Positions 46,131 through 64,000 of a stretch of 64,000 nt of DNA are shown in pieces. The stretch covers positions 51,500,290 through 51,564,289 of the forward strand of contig NC_065541.1 in assembly GCF_932294415.1 (NCBI RefSeq), given 5' to 3'. The position numbers and the translations under genes were made by a program. Source of the stretch: Quercus robur (Eukaryota; Streptophyta; Magnoliopsida; Fagales; Fagaceae). How positions within the stretch are numbered: the first letter of the stretch is position 1; each line of letters opens with the position of its first letter. The notes beneath the pieces are model-generated. The model was not told the DNA's origin, made no database searches, and saw nothing but the letters and a program-made list of their open reading frames with translations.

Positions 46131-48575
46131 ATCAATACCAATTAATCATAACAAATCATATAAAAGGGTTGGCTCTTGCTCTAATTAGAAACAAGTCCTT
46201 AAATCTATAGAGATTTCTTGAAATCACCCAAAAAAAAAAAAAAAAAAAACTCTGGAATCCTCTAGAACGATCAAGAAATTCTCAATTTTACTAAAATAAG
46301 AATTATAATTTTTATTTTGCAGATTGTAGGATTTTTGTAGCCTCCAAAAAATACTCATTTTTCAAGTAAGAATATTCCGGAATATACCCTAATTAACATA
46401 CCACCATATAAGAACAAAATTTTGATGAAGAAAACTCTAAAAACAATTGAAAATAAAGAAATAAAACCCAAAAAAATCTGAAAATTATACAAAATATTTA
46501 TTAAAAAAAATTAGCAAACAACAAAAATAGACACATATATTCACTCCTACATCAAATTTGTACTTTTTATTGTCTCTACACATTGTTATATGAGTTACAA
46601 AATGAATGGCCCGAACTCCAAATTGTATTTGTATGAGGTACTGTCCCTTTCAATTTTTCTGCAACCACTTTGCTTATTTCCTTCCTTACTTGAAATTGCC
46701 AACACAGCCACCTTTGAATAACTTTAGATATGGAATATAGCAGTGGCGGCACCACCTTATGGCCAGTGTGGTCCCAAGACCACTCTGACCTGAAAAAAAA
46801 AAAAAATATATATATATATATATAACAATTTAAAATTTTATATTTATTTACCTTTAAAAAAAAATTTTGGGACCACCTTGAAATTTTTTTATGCCAATAA
46901 AAGTAAATTTTGGTCCATAATTTAAGCAACTTAACAATATATTGAAGTCTTTCAAGCAAAAAGGAAAAACTCAAAAAAAAAAAAATTATAATAAAACTAC
47001 TACAGGTTGGATAGTAGCTTGATTCCTTCAACTAAGCACACTGCCCAATACAACATAATTTTCAACATTTTATTATTTTTTATTACAATATTACTTTTCC
47101 TCACTAGACATATATTACTTACTTCTTATTTTTAATTACTTTTTCTTGTTTATTCTTAACCACACACATCTTTTGTCTTCTTGATTTTTACACTTCATAC
47201 TTTTAAATTTTATCAAAACTTCATCTACACTTTTACATCTACGTTTTACCTTCCTCCTTATTCGTAACTTCTGTATCTTCTACCAGTACAAGTGCGGCAA
47301 TGCCTTTTCTCAAGTTTTGAGTCTCAAATTTCTCAATACAATTTTTTTTTAGCTGTACAGGTACCTTAGTTCATTTCATTTCTTTTCATTTTTTTTTTTT
47401 CCTTTTGAGGTTTTTTGGTTTACAGAATGCAAATTTGTTTTAGTTTTAAGAACATTTTTCTTTTTTTTTTAAGCACAAACTTCATGCCGGCCAAATCTTG
47501 AATTTCGGCCGGTATTTACCGAAACACCCGAAATAGGCCGGAATGACTCGAAATTTTTTCCTAAGTGGAATAGGGTGGGTTACTGTTTCGGTTTGTTTAC
47601 TGGCACAGTATTTTCTAGCCGTTACGGCTGGAACGGAATGCAATTAATAATATTGAATCAAACTTAATTACCTAAGGGCTAAAAAAAAATAAGATTGTAT
47701 AATTTATACTTCCTAAAAAACATCCTGAACAAAATTCTTGGAACACGACTAGTATATAGGTGATAAGATTAGGCCTTTACTCACAATTTTAGTTTTTTTT
47801 TTGGAAAGATGGGATGGTGTGGGTGAACTGAAAATGATTTTTATTAAATTATTATGTCACACAATTCTAAGTTCAAGATATTGGGGTAGGTTGGTCACTG
47901 GCCAGGTCATGAAAAGTGAGAGACAAGAGTTGTGTAGATGCAGACTTTTAACGAGAGAGCAGCATGGATTTCTCTCTCAAGCAGTGTGAGTGTTTATTAG
48001 CAAGGAGGTGGAGTTCATTATTGAAGGGGGGGCCAGCTGAAGAAGATGTGTGTATTTGTGTGCCATCAATGAATAATTGCCCATTTGTACATATATACAT
48101 GATATACACCCACTCCGTTTGTCTTTTTACACCTTGTTTGAACCCCTCCAATTGTTAATACTAGCTCCGTAATACTCAAAACAGATCTTATAGGAAGAGA
48201 CCGAAAATGACTGAATTTTGCTTCATTCTTCACATGAAGAATTTATGGCCATACACTGCCTTGAATCTTGATTGAGCTCTCTTCTTATATTATAGTAAGA
48301 AACCCAAGTTGAACTTTGGGAAAGTTGGACATGTTACTAAAAAAGAGTCGTAAAAAAGGCAGTAAACAATACACAAAGCTCTCGTTTTTTTTGGTTAAAC
48401 AAGGCAATGAGTCCAAAATGCAAGTACACAAAAACTAGGAATGCTAATAGTGCCTAGTGAAAGACCACTAATTTGTTGAACATTGGATTTATTGCATTGA
48501 AAGTCAAATGAAAACAAATGGTAATACAGCACCTTAATTACCATGAGGTGCACGTTTGTTGCTTAATTGTTTATG

Positions 48576-48621
<46 letters not shown>

Positions 48622-50708
48622 CCTTGGCTTGTGGGAGGAAGACAAGATATCAAATATGTATCAAATCAATCAATCCAAGAAGTTTATTAATTAGGATTCT
48701 TTGCTTTTGTGACTATATTTCATTATGGGGCCACTGTTTTTGGACTCCTTATTTTCGTCTTCACTCTAAGCTTTTGTTTCTAGTTTTGATCTGTTCTTAT
48801 TGTTTAAAGAACAAAACATTGGAGAGGAAAGTCTCTCAAAGCCTATCACGGGCCATGTAAGAGGTGAGTGATTGGTCTATGAGGAATATGCTCGTCCTTC
48901 AAATTTTGTGACCCAAAATTTATAAATATATATATTATACTATATATATAGTATTAATGAAATATATATATATATATAATGTACTGTATTGGCAGAAGGT
49001 TTCTGCCTTTCTGGTTCGGTTCTGCATGTGGCTTACGGCATCGTATTACATCGAAATAGGCATTGGCATTACGTAAAAATAGTGGCTTATTGAGATAGTT
49101 GCATAGATTCTCACTCCGAAATCCGAATGTCGTTTTGAGAATAATTGTCACTTAATTAAGCATTGACGAAAGTACCGTATCATGCGCAAATGGTGTTAAT
49201 TAAATGAATTAATTAAACTTAAATAATTTATAGATTCACTTGGGTACTCTAACAAATTTGTCTTATATATATATAATATACATGTTCTTAATCTCTCCCT
49301 TCGACAAAATTTGTTATATTGTGCACTTTAATAATACTTTCTATCAGTTTTTATCCAAATAATTAAATTAATTAAATAATAAATAAAAAGAGAGTAATAA
49401 CTAATTGTATAAATAATTTGCATGGTTCTCCTCGATGCAGTTGAAAACTTGAAACCACAATCAATTTTAACACCACGTTATACTTAATTACTAATTGTAC
49501 ATTCTTTGTCGTATTATTCTTTCTTTAAATATTCGTTCAATTAAAAGATTCTCAAAAAAATTAAAAGATTCTCAAAAAAATTAAAAAAAAAAAAAAATTC
49601 ATTCAAAAATATATATTAAGTTATGAACTACACATATATAAGGGTAAAACGATTGATCCGTAGACCCACAGCATTGTCTTCTAAATTTATCCACTCGTTC
49701 CCAAAGGGATGTGTGCTCCAAATTTTGAAGCAGTCTTGAATCTTGATTATATGATATTTATTGTAATAAGAGTAGGCGACAACTACATTTTTTGAGGGGT
49801 TCGTTTTAAACGACCTCGTTTTTTTTTTTTTTTCATAATAAAAAACGCCACTTATTTATTTTAGTAAACTATTGTGGTGACCCAAAAAAGGGAGTCTTGC
49901 ATTTATGGAATCCCATATCGCCTAGGGAAACACATGGGAATGTGTTTATAAGGAATGATTTCCCTTCAATGTGTAGAGGCATTTTCCCCCACTATTGTGT
50001 GCTTTGGGGGAGAACAAAAATCATGAGAGGTATGAGAGCCCAAAGCGGACAATACCAACAAGATTACTTGTTGCTTATTTGCTAAAAAGATTGTATCTAA
50101 ACAAAGGTTGTACATAAGCAAATAAGTTAAAAAGTTACATGGAAAAATTGATTGATAAATTATGATAAGTGAAATGTGAAGTTCTTAAAATTCTATCCAT
50201 TTATAAAATGGGTGGATAAGATTTTGTCACGTCCTTAAAATTTTAACAAATAATGATTCTCACTAATTTAGTAATCTATTTAAATTATTGGATAATATGG
50301 TTTATGGCAAGTTATAGCGATAGGAAATGGTGGTGACAATAATAACACATGATCACGGTGCTGGCATGATAGTGATGGCAATGGATGTGTTGCCAGTGTT
50401 GGTGTCACCAATGCAACTCCAGTGGGTGATGGTAATGACAATGGTAAAGATGATATAGCTACAACAATGGAAGTCGCGCGGTGGATGATGATGGAGGAAA
50501 AGATGGTTGTAGTAATGCGGTAAGTATTGTTGATAGAATTTGTTAAAATAACACATTCCTCCATAAATTTTCACCTTAGGATCCCTATCCCTATAAATCC
50601 TAAATTCAAAAATTTTCAGAAATTTTAACTATACTCTCATCAATCCAAACAAAGAAAATAAATATTAGTTTCTAAATTAAAATGTTGAGTAAAATTTCAT
50701 CTCAGAGT
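46131..50708. other. Repeat-rich spacer, no supported gene
   Basis: A-run near 46228-46248, TA microsatellites near 46806-46824 and 48579-48617, a repeat-like GC-richer segment at 46740-46800 (TGGTCCCAAGACCACTC), an unclassified segment rich in CGGCC near 47490-47650, and an LTR-like segment at 49880-50090. Open frames are short and unlike known proteins. Confidence 0.55.
49880..50092 (+). mobile_element. Fragment resembling an LTR-retrotransposon terminus
   Basis: The phrases GGAATCCCATATCGCCTAGG, GTGTTTATAAGGAATG and GCCCAAAGCGGACAATACCA resemble a repeat family widespread in plants that I associate with LTR or TRIM elements. It is a short fossil fragment; boundaries and family are uncertain. 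Confidence 0.4.
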
Positions 50709-51230
50709 CTGTTTGGATACCAATTATTTGCTGAAAACTGAAAATTTATTGTCGAAAACATTGTAACAAAATATTTTTGAAAATATAAAACACTGTTTAC
50801 TTGCTACTGTTCACGCGTTTTTGTACTTTGGCTGGTCCATGAATAATGCCATGGGACCAATCAAAAAAACGCAAACGCGTTGCTAAACAAACGTACACTC
50901 AAAGTGTCTCATCAAAATACATGAATTCTTGAAAGTTGAAAACTCATGAATAGTGAGTGTCATAACATTTCGTTTTGATTATGATTTTTCTTTTTCTTTT
51001 TAAAATAGTGCTCCTTCAAAATGTTGATACATATTGCCATTTTTTTTAATAATGATAACAACAGGATAGCGGTGGCAAGGACAATGTTGGTGCCACCAGC
51101 ACAACGGCAATAGATGATGGTAATGCTAGTGGCGGAGATACTAGCAATGATAGTGACACAGTGGAAACGGGTGGTGATGATGGAGGAGGAGGTGGTGGTA
51201 GTGTGATGAATATGTTGGTAGAATTTAATT
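50300..51230. repeat. Two diverged GATGGTGGTGATGG-type tracts
   Basis: Two tracts (about 50310-50520 and 51060-51220) are rich in GGTGATGG, GGCAATGG, GTTGGTGCCACC and GATGATGGAGGA motifs, both followed by TTGGTAGAATTT or TTGATAGAATTTG. They look like two copies of one degenerate low-complexity repeat, separated by the hAT-like MITE. Glycine- or threonine-rich frames here are a composition effect. Confidence 0.55.
50709..50897. mobile_element. hAT-like MITE with 8-bp target duplication
   Basis: The termini CTGTTTGGATACC and the complement of CTAAACAAACGTACA pair imperfectly. The flanks CTCAGAGT (50701-50708) and CTCAAAGT (50898-50905) form an eight-base duplication with one mismatch, typical of hAT. 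The interior has TACTGTTCACGCG and CATGAATAATGCCATGGGAC. No transposase. Confidence 0.75.
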
Positions 51231-53290
51231 GGATATCCTAAAGTAAAATACCTAAAATCCTATATACAATAAAAAAATTAAAAAAAAAATTTAAAAGTAT
51301 ATCCATAAAACACTCAGTAAACATAATCCTAAGGACTCATTTGGTAATGTTGTTCTAATAAAATTGTGTAAATATTTTGGAAATACGTGTAGGTGAAAAA
51401 GTGTTATGGAAATATGTGTTGTGTTATTTAAACAACAAAAAATATTGTTTAAATACCCCTACCAAACACCCCCTAAGTTTTTTATAGAGACACCTAGTGG
51501 TGGTTTCAATGGATTTAAAGGACGTGTCATAAACCCAAAAATTTTAAGTTTCATTCTCCACATTATTTGTTCATGAGAGTTTTGAGTATCTCATAAATAA
51601 AAAGTGAAATAATCTGAGTAAAGGCTATAACAGATTAATGCTACTTTTTAATTACAAATAATAATAATAATAATAACTAAATCCTAAGCAAAAGATTGGC
51701 TTAAAGTTTTGTAATTAATTCAACTGACACAATGTTTACAACAAAGATTCTCAACAAAACTTTCTAAAAAAAAAAAAAAAAAAGATTCTCAATAAAAAAA
51801 AAAAAAAAAAAATTGTTTACAACAAAGAGAGACATCCAATAATTCAAATCTCCTAACCCCCAACAATTAATTATTATTATTATTATTTTTTTATTTCAAA
51901 TCCCCTGAGCAGACAAGTGATTCTCTTTTGCAGAAACTGTGCTCATCAAGGCGTGGCACTTCAACAGCCAAGTAAGAAGTAGGAACCAATCAACCAATAA
52001 CCAAACCCTTCTTTAAACTTAAACAACTTCAAATATCAGAAGCAGGCACACACATGACTAAAAGTTAATCATTAAGGAACAGTACTATTCAAAGCCTATC
52101 TATTCTGATCACGTGGCATTCACATGGATGAATATATTTTGAAAAAAGTATTTGCTGTCGGCTAAAAACTTTTGCTGTATGTGACCAGTGAGCTTTTTGC
52201 AAATTGCAAGCGCATGATGATAGCAATTGTTTTAAAATTATTTTGGTACTACCAATTTGTCCTGTTTTTTCCGTCTTCTATTTTTAGTTGATAAAAAGAT
52301 GCTAAAAAAGGTTGCGTTGCGTTGAATCTTGAAAGTCCACAAAGCTTTATTTTAAAGTTGGGGATTTTGACAATCTCGTCTTGAACTCAATTAATGATGT
52401 AATGCCATTTTCATTAGGGTGGAAAAAAACGAAAACACAATGATGTCAATGACTCTCGAATAGTCTCGATTGCTTCCAAAGTTTCAAAGGGCAATTGATT
52501 GTCTTCGAATTAAGAAAAGTTTAGCACTCCGCACTCGAGCCGTAACAAGATTGAGGCCATGGCCCATGGAATAATTTAAATGATGCGTTGGGCTTTGGTC
52601 TGTGATTGAGATTTTAAACTTTATGCTGACACAATTTGAGGCCTTTTCTCATATGTATCAAAAGATAATTGAAGGCCCTATATAGAATTGGATATAAGCT
52701 CAAACCCAGCCCAAAAATAGATCCCCTCTCCATTTATACACAACTGGATCGAGCCCAAATAAATCCCTCAGCTTGAACAAGGCTCCCTTGTCCCTTAAAT
52801 TTGAGAAGTAGAAGACAATTTAGACATTTAGACATTTTAAGGAACCAGTATATATTTCAACATAATTTTTTTTTTTTTTTTTTTTTGCTCAACACGTAAT
52901 TTAGACATTTTCACTCTTAAGGTACATGTTTAGTTTTCTCAACAACAAAAAAAGGTACAAGTTTAAAACAAAAAAGTTCTTTGATTTCAGAATAACTACT
53001 CTACTAAGTCACCTAGTGAGTTTTAATTAAAGATTTATCACAGACAATTGGAACTTATGCTTTAATTGATAATCAATTGTGAAAAATTTACACTCAGAAA
53101 ACCTAAAAAGTATAAATGTTTAGAAATGTTAAATTTAATTTAGCTCATTTGACTTTTAGTATGGTTGGTTTTTAAAAATGTATTTACACCATTTAAAAAC
53201 AAAATGCTGTGAGACCCATTTGAAAACACATTTGCTTTGTACATGTGAAAATTGAAAACATCTTCCAGATATTTTCATTCTTTAGCTTTG
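50906..53290. other. AT-rich spacer
   Basis: Poly(A) or T runs near 51765-51815 and 52867-52886, where AAGATTCTCAA(T/C)AAAA occurs twice beside A-runs. The rest shows no gene and no clear repeat structure. Confidence 0.5.
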
Positions 53291-53615
53291 TGTTTTTAAC
53301 AAATTTTCGGACCTTAATTTTATTAGCCCACTCACAAAAATACCCACACAAGCCCATATATTATTTTGAACTCACATAAATATTCCTCATATATATTACC
53401 CAAATATTATCCATGTTATTGGGCCTTGACAAATACTCCATACATAAGCCCATAAATTGCCTTGGGGCCTCTCACAAATATTACCTATTATATCCCACAA
53501 AAAATGCTCATCATGTTACTACCAAAATTGGGCCACAAAATTATACCATCTCTATAAGAATCCCAAAAGCACTTACCTTATGGGAAAATCTAAAAAGCCC
53601 AACAAAACCCTCTCT

Positions 53616-53809
53616 AAAGCCCGTTGCTACACGGCATCTTTACAAAGTCCGTTGCTGCACGGTACATCTAAAGCCCGTTGCTACACGACACCTTTACAAA
53701 GCCCACTACGATGCGGCATCTTCAAAACCCGCTACGATGCGGCAGCTCTAAAACCCGTTATGATACGACACTTTTACTAAGTCCGTTACTACACAACAAT
53801 ATTTTTACA
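53616..53809 (+). repeat. 28-bp minisatellite, about seven units
   Basis: Units of the form AAAGCCCGTTGCTACACGGC plus ATCTTTAC repeat about seven times with substitutions (AAAGCCCACTACGATGCGGC, AAAACCCGTTATGATACGAC). Because 28 is not a multiple of three and stops are rare, overlapping frames stay open across it; they are not genes. Confidence 0.85.
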
Positions 53810-54243
53810 AAATCCTACAAAACCCAAATACTAATTTGGCAACTATCTTTGAAAGCTCAAATAATAATTTGGCAACTATCTCTAAAAGCCCAAATAATAA
53901 TTTGGCAACTATTCCTACAAAAGCCTAAATCCATTTTGGCAACTATTTTACAAAGCCCAAAATATTATTTTGGCAAAAACAATTACTTTATGCTCAAAAC
54001 CCAAATGTTAATTTGACAACTATCTCTAAAAACCCAAATAATAATTTGGCAACTATTCCTGCAAAAGCTCAAATCTATTTTGGCAACTATTTCACAAAGC
54101 CCAAAATATTATTTTAGCAAAAACAATTACTTTATGCTCAAAACCTAAATGTTAATTTGACACCTATTTTACAAAGCCCAAGTATTAATTTGGCAACTAT
54201 TTCATAAAGCCCAAATAATATTTTGGCACATATTTACAAAATC
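53810..54243 (+). repeat. About 32-bp minisatellite, TTTGGCAACTAT motif
   Basis: Roughly thirteen diverged units of the form AAGCCCAAATAATAATTTGG followed by CAACTATCTCTA. A higher-order duplication of about 145 bases is visible (CAAAAACAATTACTTTATGC at about 53975 and 54119). Confidence 0.85.
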
Positions 54244-55825
54244 AAGTATTATTTCAATGCTTGCTTTACATATACTAAGTCCCTAGCTCATGGGAAATAT
54301 AAATTACTCATCTCTTAAAAAATATATCTTTCACAAGATTTATGGGAACTATGCCTATTTTTTCCATAATCAACTAACTACAAAAGCTCATGAATATCAC
54401 CCATGGCAAAACTCTTCATTTTTGTAGTGATAACCAAACGCAAAGGAGTTCAACTACAAAGCCCAGCTGAGCCGGCCCAACCCACACACAAATCCCAACA
54501 ACTGGAGGTCACGTGAGCTGACCAGCTAAATTTCAGCAACAATTGAACAGCTGGATTCCCTTCCCATCAAGTCCCAACTTGTCCAATCAGATCAGAAGAG
54601 GACACGTGTCCCTTAAGAGTTAAAACCTTCCTTCACAAGTTGAAATCCCATCATTTCTCATGTGAAATAAAGTTAAGATGGATGTGATAGAAAGTTGGAA
54701 GCTTCAACCAGCTCTCCTTTCTTTCTTCTCCAACCCAGCCAGTAAAAAATCAAGAGTAGCCATGATCAGGCCATTAAAGTTGCTGAAACAACATGAAATC
54801 AGCTCATTTTCATATTAAAAATGTGTATTCTTTGGTTCATGGACCAAGCACATGAACCACAAATGGAGAAACTTAGGGAAATGTGGTTTGGAGGGCACCA
54901 AGGGGATCCCAGCAGAGTTCCCAGCAAGGGCTCCAAGGTTGACACCTGACTTGGGGTGATCTAATCTACCCTAGGGAGCTCTGATTCTAGTTGCAGCATA
55001 ACCAAGATCATTAGCCTTAAGCATGCTCTAATCCCATCAGTCAAGGCCAATCAGCATTCAATACTAAGTCAAAATCCCAACTGTTATTACCCAAAACAAC
55101 AACAACCTTCTAAAAGTTAAGCTTACCACTATTAGCTAAAATCTCAGGAACGATTCTCTAAGGATTTTCTGAGGATTGAGAAAGATTTAGCAGAGATTAT
55201 TTACTAATTACCCCCTAAAAACCCAGATATAAATGGAACTCTCTATTAATGCTAAAACAACACACTAAGGAGACCAAGATACACTAAGACATACACAAGG
55301 AAAGACATTTCCTTAACCTCTCTGTTTAAGCCTCCTCTAAGCTCTGAAAAAGTTACTGAGTTCTTAGTTTCAAGCTTAGAAACTAAGTTCCCTAACTCCT
55401 AGCTTAAAAACATTTCTCATAACTCTACTCATAAACACTTATCTATTCCCAGTAGAAAGCTCCAGCAACCTTACTATACACTCTCATTCATTACTCATAC
55501 TACTCACAAATAACTCTCTTTACTCATTACTCACTATACTCACGAGCATGTCTTGGCATCATAATAATTTTGCTGCGCTAGTTGGGATCTCTCTCTCTCC
55601 CTTCATCTCACACTAAATTTTCCTCATTATTTGTCATAATGGAACCCATGATATTTACTTATTCTTTTACTATCAATGGTTATGATGTAACTGTTACTAT
55701 AAAATTTTTCCCTCATATTGTTGTATTAGAAGACTCCTCTTCAAAGCTAACGGATAATGAGTCTGAAAATGTAGATATTTTCCTTAGTTTGTGAAGTAAC
55801 TAACAGCTGGAGGTTTATCGTGTTT

Positions 55826-55952
55826 TACCTTACTTTTCCGCTGGGTTATTTTTAGTAGAAACACTTTACCGCTGGGCTATTTTCTGTAGAAACACCTTAT
55901 TGCTGGGCTGTTTTTTGCATAAATACTTTATTGCTAGGTTATTTCTTACAAT
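55826..55952 (+). repeat. Four-unit 30-33-bp tandem repeat
   Basis: Units with TTACCGCTGGGCTATTTTCT and GTAGAAACAC repeat four times with increasing divergence (TTATTGCTGGGCTGTTTTTT, TTATTGCTAGGTTATTTC). It probably belongs to the same LTR-element-like region. Confidence 0.75.
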
Positions 55953-55965
55953 ATGTTTTTTAACC

Positions 55966-57112
55966 ATGCTGACGTGTCCACTGTAGGGATTGTTCACGGC
56001 CCACTCTTCTCAGTCTCAATCTAAGCCCAAGGCATAAAATATAGTGGATTTCTTGGATTTTCACCGATAGCCTTTGTGCTGTGCATCAAGCTCATCGTCG
56101 AGTTTCGGTTTAGACTTCCCAACCCAACATAAATCTCATTTGTCGGAAAGGAAACTTTTTCACCCCCGACACACTATAGCAAATTTGTAAATAAAATGTC
56201 ATCATGCCCTCAAATCCTTACCTATTCCCCACCCACCCCCCCCCCCCTCCTTTTTTTAAATGTATTTTACCTTCTTCTTCCAATTTCTTCAGCTTATGCT
56301 CCTCCTCTACCACAAAGCTTCTTTCTTCTTCACTTGTAATTCATTTTTGGATCTGGTTAATAGGTACCTTTAAAGTATTAATTAATTGACTACTTAAGAA
56401 AGTTTTAATACTACTTTTTGGGAAATATAAAAAGCTGTTAAGAAAGTTAGTTTTTTTTTTTTTTTTTTTTTAAGTTTTTAAAAATATTTCATAGACAATT
56501 AACTTTTCCCTTTCTTTATAAAAAAAAAAAATCTTATTATTTCTTGAAGTCAAGCACATATTAATGATGGGTAAAAGTCAAAGAGAAAATCTAAAAACAC
56601 AAAAAAAATTGACAAAAAAAATTTGACAACTGTTGATACGAGAAATTGTTAATGATAGGTAAAAAAGTGATATTAGTGATGAGTCCAAATAAAAATTAAT
56701 AAAAACTTACCAACTCCAGTGTGAAAAAATTTGTCAAATTTTGTTTTTATGTAGCATTTCTCACGAGTCAAATATCATCTTCTTCTTTATTACTTGTCAT
56801 GTATCTTGTGATGATCTAAATGCTTCTTCTTTATTACTTCTTATGGGTCTTGTGATGATCTAAATTGATATGTGGTTGCCAATTCTTAGTGTATACTTTT
56901 TAGTTTTTACTATTTTCAAAACTATCTTTATGGCTGAATTCAACTTAATCTTCTAAAAAAACTCAAATTAATGACCAAAATTTTTTTTTTTTGACACATG
57001 GTTAAAAATACAAAGAATAAAAATTAAAAATCCAAACAAAGTCATTTATTTAGAAGAGAAAGGGTATTCCAAAGTAGATATTAAAAAAAAAAAAATTACA
57101 AAAAATGTGAAA
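55966..57112. other. Spacer upstream of BAM2
   Basis: AT-rich, with a C-run (about 56239-56247) and T or A runs near 56451-56472, 56519-56531 and 57093. A direct repeat of TCTTCTTTATTACTT with TTGTGATGATCTAAAT occurs near 56779-56822 and 56823-56865. No gene is supported. Confidence 0.5.
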
Positions 57113-57141
57113 GCACGCGCTATGCGCGTGCATGAGACTAG
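57113..57141 (+). mobile_element. Helitron-like 3' terminus next to the BAM2 promoter
   Basis: A perfect eight-base stem GCACGCGC/GCGCGTGC with a TAT loop (57113-57131) is followed six bases later by CTAG (57138-57141) and then T, the hairpin-CTRR-T arrangement of Helitron 3' ends. The 5' TC end was not identified; the body would lie upstream. Confidence 0.55.
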
Positions 57142-57144
57142 TAC

Positions 57145-57154
57145 TATAAAAATA
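57145..57154 (+). promoter_or_regulatory. TATA-like box of BAM2
   Basis: TATAAAAATA lies 243 bases upstream of the ATG and just 3 bases after the Helitron-like end. It implies a 5' UTR of about 210 bases. No transcript evidence is available here. Confidence 0.5.
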
Positions 57155-57396
57155 CGTGTAATCTCGGATCTATAGCTCATCTTCACGAGTTCCCTTGCGC
57201 GCCACTTTTCTTAGCTATCTGTTTGGTTCCCCAGAAAAAGAAAATGCGCGAAATTAAAGGCGAAGCAATTTAATACCTACTAATGTCAGCAGCTTCGAGT
57301 AGAACTTTCACATTACAGTTTACCGAGTTTCGGAAAGTGTTTTCCATTTCCAACTTCTCACAAGAACTCTGAAAAAAAAAAAAGTAGTAAGTAAAA

Positions 57397-63525
<6,129 letters not shown>

Positions 63526-64000
63526 GGGAAAGATGTGGATAAATTTCACGGCGTACATAAATCCAGACAGTAATAATGTGAACTCTTAAGCTTCCTACAT
63601 GTGTGTTTAAATTCTCAATAATACATATCTCTTGAAGTTTGAATTTCTCAATAACATAACAGACCGTAAAAAAAAAAATATGTACTGAATTAGCCGAATG
63701 CTTCTCTTATTACACTATGCTTGGTAGTTGTACTCGTAACAAGGACCATGCGTATTGCACAAATTTTGATAAACAATATTCAACATGTAATTTTAATGGA
63801 TGTCAAGTAGGAATAAATCTAGAACCGTGCTTTCTAAGAGACATGTTTTGCACAAATTTGGATAATCAATAATCCACTTGTAATTTTAATGGATGTCAAG
63901 TAGGAACAAATCTCGAACCATTCTTTATAAGAGATGTCCTGAAACACGATGCAAAAGTTTTGATATCATGATTCCATCTTCGGTTGGATGGCATCATTGG
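63526..64000 (+). other. BAM2 3' flank
   Basis: Expected to contain the BAM2 3' UTR; a candidate poly(A) signal AATAATACATATC lies near 63617. Two direct copies of about 93 bases start at 63757 and 63850 (GCACAAATTTTGATAA and GCACAAATTTGGATAA), each with TGTAATTTTAATGGATGTCA. No further gene is visible before the window ends. Confidence 0.6.

Larger units (their letters stand above)
53291..55965 (+). mobile_element. LTR-retrotransposon-like fossil (possibly Ty3 or LARD type)
   Basis: A region of different composition. It holds two minisatellites, a promoter-like tail dense in ACTCAT/CTCACT motifs (about 55480-55550), then GGCATCA and TTTTGCTGCGCTAGTTGGGA near 55567-55586. The last resembles a degenerate tRNA primer-binding site just after an LTR end. 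A possible LTR is about 53293-55560. No Gag-Pol coding and no second LTR are recognised, so it is a broken remnant or a coding-free derivative. Boundaries are weak. Confidence 0.4.

Noticed and set aside
46740-46800. GC-richer segment TGGTCCCAAGACCACTC, possibly a transposon end
   Set aside because: It contains a short palindrome only; I could not find a partner terminus or target duplication.
47490-47650. CGGCC-rich segment with short inverted repeats
   Set aside because: It looks repeat-derived but I could not assign it to a family or define ends.
50280-50574. Thr/Ser-rich antisense frames
   Set aside because: They reflect the GATGGTGGTGATGG-type low-complexity tract.
53413-54016. Three overlapping open frames of more than 100 codons
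   Set aside because: They arise from the 28-bp and 32-bp minisatellites, which stay open in several frames; the peptides are simple repeats.

Overview
The window is nuclear DNA from a eudicot plant, probably a woody one. The evidence is interrupted genes with GT-AG introns, plant-only families (PLS-class PPR, PRONE-type RopGEF, chloroplast beta-amylase), AT-rich spacers and many SINE, LINE, MITE, Helitron-like and LTR remnants. The LINE RNase H fragments read like copies I associate with Fagales/Fagaceae trees; that placement is from memory and weak.

Layout. 1-4650 (+): the last three coding exons of Mediator subunit MED12. 9958-12424 (-): a complete seven-exon RopGEF close to Arabidopsis ROPGEF3, convergent with MED12. 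13.3-16.3 kb: a LINE 3' end split by a MITE, a long foldback, two small TAA-flanked MITEs and a solo LTR with a 5-bp target duplication. 19820-20843 (-): a four-exon single-C2-domain protein. 22169-24091 (-): an intronless PLS-class PPR protein. 27217-29010 (+): a two-exon 2-oxoglutarate/Fe(II) dioxygenase preceded by a 174-bp promoter repeat present three times. 30.7-33.8 kb: Helitron-like and MULE-like repeats with one orphan exon-like segment. 35808-40277 (-): an eight-exon AtMYC1-type bHLH regulator. 40.3-57.2 kb: about 17 kb of repeats without a supported gene. 57397-63525 (+): a complete nine-exon chloroplast beta-amylase of the BAM2 type.

MED12, ROPGEF3, MYC1 and BAM2 are, from memory, close neighbours in the same order in Arabidopsis (At4g00450, At4g00460, At4g00480, At4g00490). 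The window therefore looks like a conserved block expanded by transposons. The genes are not a pathway; each has its own promoter and role: transcription control, ROP GTPase signalling, a membrane-binding-type C2 protein, organelle RNA processing, small-molecule oxidation, epidermal/flavonoid-type bHLH regulation and starch breakdown.

I reconstructed exon structures by hand from splice sites, reading-frame continuity and family similarity. All six complete genes and the MED12 portion keep an open frame across the proposed junctions. I found no convincing new biological system. The most interesting points are the retained block, the altered DNA-contact region of the bHLH protein, the loss of calcium-binding Asp positions in the C2 protein, the promoter triplication, a Helitron-like end abutting the BAM2 TATA box, and the nested repeat clusters.
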